A stretch of DNA of 35,936 nucleotides from Streptomyces sp. CB02056 (lineage in GTDB: Bacteria > Actinomycetota > Actinomycetes > Streptomycetales > Streptomycetaceae): assembly GCF_001905545.1 (NCBI RefSeq), contig NZ_LIPD01000001.1, positions 871,623 through 907,558 on the forward strand, in the 5' to 3' direction. Position 1 is the first letter of the stretch, and every line of letters begins with the position of its first letter. The notes beneath the pieces were generated by a model that was given only the letters and a program-made list of their open reading frames with translations, made no database searches and had not been told where the DNA came from. Positions 30,019-35,936 of this stretch are shown here, piece by piece. Made by a program: the position numbers and the translations under genes.

Positions 30019-31542
30019 ATGACTGTCGCCGCAGCATCACAAGGTGGCCCGCACGCAGCCGCGTGCGGGCGCCGGATGAGAGAACGGATGATCGGTCAGG
30101 CCGGGAACCCCGAACAGGTGCCTTACGACTTGGTCGAGCTGATCGTCAAGGAGATCGAGGCGCACTGTGGGCACCGTCGCCTCAAGGCCTTCCGACTGGC
30201 AGTGGGCTGGCCTGTCACTGAGGCGGTCCAGGAAGCTCACGACCTGGTCGACCGGGAACGCCTACGCAAGATCGGACTCACCGAACGGTCCTGGAAGGAC
30301 TGGGAGGCCGGCAAGGCGCCGAGTCCTGAGTACCAGGACCTGCTCTGCCGCCTCTTCCAGACCAGTCCCGTCCAGCTGGGCTTGGCCGCCGACTACACAC
30401 CCGTGGCATTCCGAGCCGACGGCCCGGAAGGTGCGACACTCCCAGAAGGAACCACCTCCACGCATGCGGGGGCGGAACTGGAGGAGGTGGCGGCCACGAA
30501 GCGTCGAACCGCGCTCATGCTGACGGGTCTTACGATCGCGGCCCCGACCTCAGCCGCCCAGGTTCTCGACCAGGCTGCTGCCGAAGCCATGGAGTTCACG
30601 CGTCAGGCTGAGGCCAGCTCACTGGGCGTCGGGTCACTCGACCACCTGGAGCTAGCGGTCACCGACTTCAACGACGCCTACTCCGTGATGCCGCCGCAAC
30701 AGGTGTTCGCTGAAACGCTCGACTACCGCCGCAAGGTGGACGCCCTGTTGAAGGCGAAGCACACCCACGAGCAGGGCCGCGAACTCCTCGCCTACGCAGG
30801 ATGGCTCTCCGAACTCCTTGCCTGGCTGGCCCATGACCTCGGTAGCCCTCGAGCAGGCCTCGCCTTCGCCAACGACGCCTTCGTACACGGCAGGCAGGCC
30901 GGCCACGGTGAGCTGTGCGGATGGGCCATGGACGCCGCCGCCTCCATCAACCTCTACGAGCACCGCCCTGATCGGGCACTGGCTGCCGCTCGTCAGGGCC
31001 TGACCCAGGCACCCGCCACGCACCCCCTCGCCGTCCGTCTCCACGCCCAGGCCGCCCGCGCCTCGGCCGCAGACGGCGATCCCGAGGGCTTCGTGTCCTC
31101 CCTGCGCGCCGCCCAGGACGCCCACCAGTTCCTGCCCGCCCGGATCCCCCGCCGTTTCGGCCTCGACCCACTGCCACTCGCCGACTATGCCCTCACGTCC
31201 TACCCGGCCACCGCCTGCATCCTGCTCGGCAAGGCCGAGGATGCCCGTCGCCATGCAGAACACGCGCTCTCCGTGTACGAGTCCGCCCCGGCGGCTTCCC
31301 GTTCGCCCAGCCGCGAGGCCATCGCCCGCATTGATCTGGCCCTCGCCCACGCCCAGCTCGGCGACCCCGACAACGCTGTAGCCCTCGGCAACCAGGCGCT
31401 GGATTCCGAGCGCGTCGTCGACTCCGTACGCGCCCGCGCCACCGACCTCACCGGCTACCTCGCCCGCCGATACCCCCGTCATGGTGCCGTCGGCGAACTG
31501 CATGAGCGCCTCGCCGTCTTTCCCCTCCCTTCCACGGCATAG
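30019..31542 (+). CDS. HTH/TPR-type transcriptional regulator
   Basis: This is a 507-residue protein. The N-terminal part (YDLVELIVKEIEAHCGHRRL, then LTERSWKDWEAGKAPSPEYQ and LLCRLFQTSPVQLG) is typical of a Streptomyces regulator family with an unusual HTH. A helical TPR-like region follows from about residue 200 (ELLAYAGWLSELLAWLAHDL, AASINLYEHRPDRALAAARQ, and RIDLALAHAQLGDPDNAVAL). TPR regions usually sense a peptide or protein. Start: AAGGA is one base before the ATG at 30010 but ten before 30019, so 30019 is preferred. The ASCH gene starts 17 bases after the stop codon, so the two form an operon. Function in DNA binding is likely but not shown. Confidence 0.82.
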   Translation: MTVAAASQGGPHAAACGRRMRERMIGQAGNPEQVPYDLVELIVKEIEAHCGHRRLKAFRLAVGWPVTEAVQEAHDLVDRERLRKIGLTERSWKDWEAGKAPSPEYQDLLCRLFQTSPVQLGLAADYTPVAFRADGPEGATLPEGTTSTHAGAELEEVAATKRRTALMLTGLTIAAPTSAAQVLDQAAAEAMEFTRQAEASSLGVGSLDHLELAVTDFNDAYSVMPPQQVFAETLDYRRKVDALLKAKHTHEQGRELLAYAGWLSELLAWLAHDLGSPRAGLAFANDAFVHGRQAGHGELCGWAMDAAASINLYEHRPDRALAAARQGLTQAPATHPLAVRLHAQAARASAADGDPEGFVSSLRAAQDAHQFLPARIPRRFGLDPLPLADYALTSYPATACILLGKAEDARRHAEHALSVYESAPAASRSPSREAIARIDLALAHAQLGDPDNAVALGNQALDSERVVDSVRARATDLTGYLARRYPRHGAVGELHERLAVFPLPSTA

Positions 31543-31942
31543 AAGAGGAACACCATCCCGTGCCCGACCAGGAACGCGTCATCCGGATCCGCCGCCCCTA
31601 CCTCGACCTGATCGCCGCCGGCACCAAGACCATCGAGGTACGCGTCGGCTACCCCAGCATGCGCAGGATCCGTCCGGGACAGACCCTCGTCTTCGAATCC
31701 GGCGACGCCCACTGCCACACCCTCGTCACCGGCGTCACGGAGTACCCGAGCTTCGACGCCATGCTCGACACCGAGGCCCCGGAGGCGATCGGCTCCGAGG
31801 GAATGAGCCGGACCGAACTCCTCACCGCCTGCCGCGAGATCTACCCACCTGAGAAGGAGCAGCTCGGCGTCCTCGCGATCCACCTCCGACTCACCCCGTA
31901 ACCAGGGGACGGCCGGCCTCGCCGCGCAGGAAGTCGACCGAG
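31535..31942 (+). repeat. Duplicated ASCH unit, copy 1
   Basis: This unit of about 408 bases matches 35459-35868 closely, including the ASCH gene, CGGCATAGAAG upstream and AACCAGGGGACGGCC downstream. The upstream CATAG includes the TAG stop of the HTH/TPR gene, so this copy sits in its native place. It runs into palindrome copy 7. Confidence 0.88.
31560..31901 (+). CDS. ASCH domain protein, copy 1
   Basis: This is a 113-residue single ASCH domain. The core motif is IAAGTKTIEVRVGYPSMRRI (G-x-K-x-x-E-x-R) followed by PGQTLVFESGDAHC. The C-terminus ELLTACREIYPPEKEQLGVL ends in the strand AIHLRL. ASCH domains are PUA-like RNA or nucleotide binders; the Escherichia coli member YqfB hydrolyses N4-acetylcytidine. 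The Lys in GTKT and the CREIYP…Q region parallel YqfB, so an amidohydrolase role is possible but unproven. The GTG at 31560 is preceded by AGAGGA. It is in an operon with the HTH/TPR gene. It differs from copy 2 at 7 of 113 residues. Confidence 0.88.
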   Translation: MPDQERVIRIRRPYLDLIAAGTKTIEVRVGYPSMRRIRPGQTLVFESGDAHCHTLVTGVTEYPSFDAMLDTEAPEAIGSEGMSRTELLTACREIYPPEKEQLGVLAIHLRLTP

Positions 31943-31958
31943 CCGACTTCCTGCGCGG
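31922..31958. repeat. GAAGTCGG palindrome, copy 7
   Basis: The arms CCGCGCAGGAAGTCG and CGACTTCCTGCGCGG pair perfectly over 15 bases around a seven-base centre (ACCGAGC). The centre lost pairing, but the outer arms differ from copies 3 and 5 and still match each other. It lies 20 bases after the ASCH stop. Confidence 0.9.
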
Positions 31959-32050
31959 GAGCCAGGAGCGAGTTCGGCGACGTCTGAACCGAGGGCTTCC
32001 CCGGCCGGCACTACTTCCGGAGCATGCCGTAGCACCTGGTCGGCCGGCCA

Positions 32051-32081
32051 GCTGCTCGACTGGGTCTCCCAGCCGAGCAGC
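32051..32081 (-). terminator. 14-bp hairpin between convergent genes
   Basis: GCTGCTCGACTGGG and CCCAGCCGAGCAGC pair with one mismatch around TCT. It is likely to end transcripts from the minus-strand XRE gene and the plus-strand ASCH operon. Confidence 0.7.
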
Positions 32082-32154
32082 CGACGTGACGGCGGATCGG
32101 CGGACTGCCCGGCGCTCGGGGGTGCGGCCGTGGGTTTGGTACCGCCCGGCCGCC

Positions 32155-33387
32155 CTATCCGTCCAGGTGGAAGCGGTCGGACATGTGGCGCAGCTTCTCG
32201 CGGGTGGCCGAGCGCTCGGCGTAGACGATCCTGCGCAGGGTGGCGCGGGCGATCGGGTGGTTGCGCACGAGTTGCGGGGCGGTCTTCTCCGCCGCCTCCA
32301 GGGCCTGGAGCGCCTTGTCGCGGTTGCCGTCCCACAGCCAGGCGCGGGCCAGGTCCATGTGGTGGTGGCCCCGCCGGGAGGCCGGGAGGGCGGCGACCTT
32401 CGCCGGGTCGGCACGCTCGTTGAGGATCAGGGCCCTGGCGTGGTCGCCCATCTCCAACTGGACCGACACCGCGTGGACTTGGACGTTGCCACTGGAGAAG
32501 GTCAGCGAGTGCCGGTCGAAGGGGGGCTCGGCCCGGCTTCCGTCCATCAACTCGGCTGCCGCGTACGCGTGCCGGATGCGGTCCTCTGCCTCCGTCCGCC
32601 GGCCGGCGCGGGCGGCGGACACGGCGGCGCGCAGGTGCATGGCGCCCCAAGCCCTTACGGCCAGGGGGTCGTTGGCGCGGTAGCGATCCTCGACGAGGCG
32701 AAGCGCCTTGTCGGACAGTGCCAGGGCGTCGTCCCAGTCCGCCGTGGCCCACATGTCCCACACCCGCATCCAGTCCGCGACCGCCTCCATCACCGGGTCG
32801 CCGGACAGCCGGGCCGACCAGGCGGCCCGCTCGCAGGCCATGGCGATCAGCTCGGGGTGGCCGAGCGTGTGCGCGGCGGTGTGCGCGAACTTGCACTCGA
32901 TCGCGTAGACCGCGAACGCCTCCTCGCGTTCGCGGCCGGTGGACACCTCGGCCAGCGCACGCGCTTCGCGCAGCATGTCCGGGAGCACCTTCAGGATGGC
33001 CACGTTGGCGGCCGCGTCCCGGAGCCGGTGCAGGCGCTCCGTCTCGCGCCAGAGTTCCGCCGACGGCCGGGGCGCGCCGTCGAAGACCGGCGTGAGGTCG
33101 TAGCGGCGAAGCTCCCGCAGGATGGCGGCGGCCGACACCTGCCACTGGTTCTCCGACGGCCTGCCCGCGACGAAGGGCCTCTCGATGAGGTCGTTGGGGT
33201 GGCAGTGCAGCGCCGCCGCGATCTGGTTGATGGTGCCGGCCCGGTCGAGCTCGATCGTGCCCTTCTCGACCTTCGACACCCAGCCCTGGGTCCTTCCGGT
33301 AGCGGCGGCCAGGTCGGCCTGGGTCATGCCCAACCTCAGCCGCGCCCGCCGCACCCGCTTGCCGATCGACTCCCGTTCCTCCAGCAC
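32155..33387 (-). CDS. XRE-family HTH regulator with TPR-like C-terminal region
   Basis: The GTG at 33387 follows GGAGGG and gives 410 residues. The helix-turn-helix occupies about residues 12-65: RRARLRLGMTQADLAAATGR then TQGWVSKVEKGTIELD and TINQIAAALHC. The rest is helical with TPR-like repeats (FAVYAIECKFAHTAAHTLGH, DDALALSDKALRLVEDRYR, RDKALQALEAAEKTAPQL). Such regulators often bind a small effector or peptide with the TPR part. It is convergent with the ASCH operon. A 184-base gap, which should hold its promoter, separates it from the NUDIX/HAD pair upstream. A role in controlling those genes is a guess. Confidence 0.9.
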   Translation of the reverse strand: MLEERESIGKRVRRARLRLGMTQADLAAATGRTQGWVSKVEKGTIELDRAGTINQIAAALHCHPNDLIERPFVAGRPSENQWQVSAAAILRELRRYDLTPVFDGAPRPSAELWRETERLHRLRDAAANVAILKVLPDMLREARALAEVSTGREREEAFAVYAIECKFAHTAAHTLGHPELIAMACERAAWSARLSGDPVMEAVADWMRVWDMWATADWDDALALSDKALRLVEDRYRANDPLAVRAWGAMHLRAAVSAARAGRRTEAEDRIRHAYAAAELMDGSRAEPPFDRHSLTFSSGNVQVHAVSVQLEMGDHARALILNERADPAKVAALPASRRGHHHMDLARAWLWDGNRDKALQALEAAEKTAPQLVRNHPIARATLRRIVYAERSATREKLRHMSDRFHLDG

Positions 33388-33571
33388 AGCAGCCCTCCCG
33401 CGCTCGCACCCGCCTGCCCGGTCCGTGAGGCCGCGGTACCACCGGGAAGCTACCGCGTTCCGGCGGGCCGCGGGCCCCGAAGCCCGGCGGGATCCGCTGG
33501 ACGGCTACGCCGACGTGCGCGGCCCGCCGCCATCTGGCTGTTGCTCTTCGCGAGATGCCGGCCCTGCCGAT

Positions 33572-34105
33572 CTAGGGACGCCGGGCGAGCACCTGGAGCA
33601 GGCCGGTGACCGCGACGCCTGCGACGATCTCCCGCCGGTCGATCATGCCCTGGATCCGGGAGATCGGGATCCACTCGATCCGGTCGGCCTCGTGGGTGTC
33701 CACCGGCGGTGCGACGTAGGTGGCACCGTGGGCGAGGAACACATGGTGCTCGGCGTTGCTCATGCCGCCGATGGGCTGGACATAGGCAAGGGCCTCGACC
33801 TCGTCCACCTGCCAGCCGGTCTCCTCGAACACCTCGCGGACCGCTGCGGCCTCGAGGGATTCCCCGTCCTCGACGATGCCGCTGGGAATCTCCCAGCTCC
33901 AGGTGCCCGTCGCGAAGCGGTGCCGCCACATCATCAGCACCTCGTCCCGGTCGTTGACCACGACGACGGCCGCGACCGGTGCGAAGCGCACCAGGTGGTG
34001 CTCGTACCGGGCCCTTCCGCGCGGCTCGACGTCGACCAGGTCGAGCCGCACCCACGCGCTGGTGTAGACGGGACGGCTGCCGTGGACGGTCCACTCACTG
34101 CTCAC
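33572..34105 (-). CDS. NUDIX hydrolase, ADP-ribose pyrophosphatase-like
   Basis: The 177-residue enzyme has the NUDIX box GIVEDGESLEAAAVREVFEE followed by TGW (fits GX5EX7REUXEEXGU). Upstream strands (HHLVRFAPVAAVVVVND, WRHRFATGTWSWEIPSG) and the YVQPIGGMSNAEHHVFLA loop match the ADP-ribose/ADP-sugar pyrophosphatase branch (NudF). It should cleave an ADP-linked substrate into AMP and a phosphate ester in the cytoplasm. The GTG at 34105 is preceded by GAGG. The HAD gene upstream on the same strand ends 28 bases away, so the two are an operon. Confidence 0.9.
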   Translation of the reverse strand: MSSEWTVHGSRPVYTSAWVRLDLVDVEPRGRARYEHHLVRFAPVAAVVVVNDRDEVLMMWRHRFATGTWSWEIPSGIVEDGESLEAAAVREVFEETGWQVDEVEALAYVQPIGGMSNAEHHVFLAHGATYVAPPVDTHEADRIEWIPISRIQGMIDRREIVAGVAVTGLLQVLARRP

Positions 34106-34133
34106 TCGTACCTCATGGTCTCGGTGGGGCGGC

Positions 34134-34796
34134 TCAGCTCGCCGCGGCGTTGAACTTGGCGATCAGGTCCGGGAGTTCCGCCAGCGAGTCGATCCGGAAC
34201 GTCGCCTGCCCGGCGGCCGGGTCGTGCTGCTGGATCCAGCCCCACGGGCCGCGCCGGATCAACGCCGTCCGCATCCCGGCCGCCCGGGCGGGGAGCACGT
34301 CGTTGTCGAGCCGGTCACCGACGTACAGGATCTCGTGCGGCTCGGCGGGCACCGCCTCGGCGACGCGCTCGAAGAAGGCGGGGTCCGGCTTGCTCGCGCC
34401 CCAGTCGTCGGAGGTGCCGATCAGGTCGACATCGTCCGTGAACAGTCGGCGGAGGATCGCCCCGGACCGCACGGTCTGGTTTCCGGCGATCGCCAACCAC
34501 AGGCCATCCGCCCGGAGTTGAGCGAAGGCGCCCCGGACGTCCGGGTAGAGGTCCTCCTCACCGAAGGTCTCCGGCCGGCCGACGGCCGCCCGCTTCTCGC
34601 GCTCCTCCGAGAGGTCGAAGCCGGGGGCGAAGACCTGGAACGTCTCCCGGTAGTCCCGGCCCTGCGCGATCACCGCGCCGAGCTGGGCCACGAACGTGTG
34701 CCTCGGCACGCCCAACCAGTCGGCCCAGGTACCGTACTCCCGGGTCTCGTCGACCAGGCACTCCCCGACGTCGAACACCACAGCCTTGATCGTCAC
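34134..34796 (-). CDS. HAD-family hydrolase with atypical motif I
   Basis: This is a 220-residue protein. It starts KAVVFDVGECLVDETREYG: the nucleophile Asp is kept but the residue two later is Gly (D-V-G-E) instead of the usual general-acid Asp. Motif II is AIAGNQT, motif III the Lys in DWGASKPDPAFF, and motif IV YVGDRLDNDVLPARAAGM. Proteins of this D-x-G-E subgroup are common but their activity is uncertain, because the second Asp usually protonates the leaving group in phosphatases. It is co-transcribed with the NUDIX gene downstream. A HAD/NUDIX pair could clean up nucleotide-linked or phosphorylated metabolites in sequence, which is inference. Confidence 0.87.
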   Translation of the reverse strand: MTIKAVVFDVGECLVDETREYGTWADWLGVPRHTFVAQLGAVIAQGRDYRETFQVFAPGFDLSEEREKRAAVGRPETFGEEDLYPDVRGAFAQLRADGLWLAIAGNQTVRSGAILRRLFTDDVDLIGTSDDWGASKPDPAFFERVAEAVPAEPHEILYVGDRLDNDVLPARAAGMRTALIRRGPWGWIQQHDPAAGQATFRIDSLAELPDLIAKFNAAAS

Positions 34797-34970
34797 GACC
34801 GCAGCCTAACGGGGCAAGGACACCCCCTGGACGGCCTCGGGAGCGGTGACGACGACCTGACGACGGAGCTGTACACGGACGCGGTGGCCGCGGCTCGCAC
34901 CTGACGGGTCGAGGACTGTGGGAGAAAGGGCATGACATGCGGACGGCCCCGACTGCGGAGGTGGCAGGCC

Positions 34971-35438
34971 GTGCCCAGGCGTGACTACGAGGACGACCCG
35001 AACGCCCCCGAGGCGAACTCGCTGGTCCCGGCCGCGTCCGTGGTCGTGGTCGACGACGCCGGCCGCGTCCTGCTCCAGCGCCGCACCGACAACGGGATGT
35101 GGGCGCTGCCCGGCGGCCGGATGGACATCGGCGAGTCGATCGCCGGGTGCGGCATCCGCGAGACCCGCGAGGAGACCGGCATCGACGTCGAGATCACCGG
35201 GATCGTCGGCACCTACACCGACCCGGGCCACGTCCTCGCCTACGACGACGGCGAAGTCCGCCAGGAGTTCTCCGTCTGCCTCCTCGGACGCCCGGTCGGC
35301 GGGGAGCTGCGGGTGTCCGACGAGTCCCACGAGGTCGCGTGGTTCACCCCGGCCGAGACGGACGGGCTGGCGATGGTGCCGAGCGTCCGCAAGCGGCTGA
35401 CGGACTGGCGCTCCGGGGCGATCCCCGTGGTGCGCTAG
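34971..35438 (+). CDS. NUDIX hydrolase next to the second ASCH gene
   Basis: This is 155 residues from GTG 34971, which follows GGAGG by nine bases and gives PRRDYEDDPNAPEANSLVPA, a typical opening for this NUDIX branch. An ATG at 34932 with its own GGAG is the alternative. The NUDIX box is GRMDIGESIAGCGIRETREE then TGI. Other landmarks are VLLQRRTDNGMWALPGG and SDESHEVAWFTPAE. It should hydrolyse a nucleoside-diphosphate compound. It resembles the 2592 gene in layout (RRxDNGxWxxPGG) more than the 33572 gene. The ASCH copy 2 gene starts 47 bases downstream, making a NUDIX-ASCH pair. Confidence 0.88.
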   Translation: MPRRDYEDDPNAPEANSLVPAASVVVVDDAGRVLLQRRTDNGMWALPGGRMDIGESIAGCGIRETREETGIDVEITGIVGTYTDPGHVLAYDDGEVRQEFSVCLLGRPVGGELRVSDESHEVAWFTPAETDGLAMVPSVRKRLTDWRSGAIPVVR

Positions 35439-35458
35439 CCGCCCGCCCCCTCCTCCCC

Positions 35459-35868
35459 CGGCATAGAAGCGGAGTACCTGCCCCCATGTCAGACCAGGAA
35501 CGCGTCATCCGGATCCGCCGCCCCTACCTCGACCTGATCGCCGCCGGCACCAAGACCATCGAGGTACGCGTCGGCTACCCGAGCATGCGCAGGATCCGTC
35601 CGGGACAGACGCTCGTCTTCGAATCCGGCGACGCCCACTGCCGCACCCAGGTCACCGGCGTCGCGGAGTACCCGAGCTTCGACGCGATGCTCGACACCGA
35701 GGACCCGGAGGCGATCGGCTCCGAGGGGATGAGCCGGGCCGAACTCCTCGCCGCCTGCCGCGAGATCTACCCACCCGAGAAGGAGCAGCTCGGCGTCCTC
35801 GCGATCCACCTGCGACTCACCCCGTAACCAGGGGACGGCCAGCCTCGCCGCGCAGGAAGTCGGCCGGG
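35459..35868 (+). repeat. Duplicated ASCH unit, copy 2
   Basis: It matches 31535-31942 at nearly all bases, with a two-base length difference upstream of the start codon. Here the upstream CATAG is not the end of any gene, so this copy looks derived. Similarity stops inside the palindrome. Confidence 0.88.
35486..35827 (+). CDS. ASCH domain protein, copy 2
   Basis: This is a 113-residue ASCH domain, identical to copy 1 at 106 positions. The differences are P2S, two changes in the HTL/RTQ stretch, T to A after TGV, A to D in DTE, and two T to A changes in the RTELLTAC helix. The motif G-T-K-T-I-E-V-R and the REIYPPEK segment are unchanged, so the activity should be the same. The start is ATG rather than the GTG of copy 1. 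It follows a NUDIX gene instead of a regulator, which may change its expression. Confidence 0.9.
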   Translation: MSDQERVIRIRRPYLDLIAAGTKTIEVRVGYPSMRRIRPGQTLVFESGDAHCRTQVTGVAEYPSFDAMLDTEDPEAIGSEGMSRAELLAACREIYPPEKEQLGVLAIHLRLTP

Positions 35869-35890
35869 CGACTCTGCTGGCGAAGTCGGT
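35849..35890. repeat. GAAGTCGG palindrome, copy 8 (decayed)
   Basis: The left arm CCGCGCAGGAAGTCGGCCGG is intact, but the right side reads CGACTCTGCTGG with missing bases, so pairing is broken. A further half-site GCGAAGTCGGT follows at about 35880-35890. Confidence 0.75.
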
Positions 35891-35936
35891 TGGGTTGGGC
35901 GTGGGACGGTAAGTGTCTGCCGGTCGGGGCGGGTTG

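Overview
The window is very GC-rich actinobacterial DNA. Codon third positions are almost all G or C, and GTG and TTG starts are common. The gene content points to Streptomycetaceae (Streptomyces or Kitasatospora): many small secreted proteins, DUF397 and DUF5919 regulator pieces, HATPase/HTH pairs, a peptidase-inhibitor-I36 family, a single-domain XylG and a glycolipid-binding protein. No rRNA, tRNA, CRISPR array or intact transposase was found. It reads as chromosomal accessory DNA rather than a core region.

Layout. Positions 1-3.8 kb: a VOC protein, a HAD phosphatase bracketed by direct repeats, then a decay zone. The zone holds a coiled-coil fragment, the C-terminal DUF5919 half of an XRE regulator, a frameshifted NUDIX gene, a DUF397 scrap and a frameshifted NTF2-like gene. 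Positions 3.9-6.6 kb: an alpha/beta hydrolase lacking its nucleophile serine, a secreted I36 inhibitor, an intact eukaryote-like NTF2 protein and a GNAT. Positions 6.8-12.9 kb: a zinc-ribbon protein, a secreted Cry34-like aegerolysin, DUF6193, a GNAT, cyclophilin, a cold-shock domain behind a signal peptide, and a seven-repeat RCC1 propeller. Positions 13-20 kb: an alkylsulfatase-like protein with a degraded metal site, an acyl carrier protein, an SDR oxidoreductase, a glycolipid-binding protein, an overlapping ATP-grasp/GNAT pair and a Tat-exported repeat protein. Positions 21-27 kb: DUF4331, a HAD phosphatase, a second small secreted protein and a xylose-type ABC operon (xylFGH). Positions 27.3-28.6 kb: a secreted lectin protein with a possible beta-pore domain. 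Positions 28.7-35.9 kb: a HATPase, two HTH regulators, two NUDIX hydrolases, a HAD phosphatase and two near-identical ASCH proteins.

How the parts fit. The xylFGH operon is the one clear pathway (sugar uptake). The ATP-grasp/GNAT pair, with the nearby ACP and SDR, could be a small biosynthetic module, but that is inference. The right end looks like a nucleotide or RNA clean-up neighbourhood (NUDIX, HAD, ASCH) under HTH control. Several secreted proteins (aegerolysin, lectin protein, inhibitors) suggest interaction with other organisms.

The most distinctive feature is a family of eight palindromes built on GAAGTCGG...CCGACTTC, scattered between genes. Their outer arms differ between copies but stay complementary. 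One copy was carried along when the ASCH gene was duplicated. Other notable points are the predicted secreted cold-shock protein, two enzyme-fold proteins whose catalytic residues are replaced, and several possible RNA control structures.
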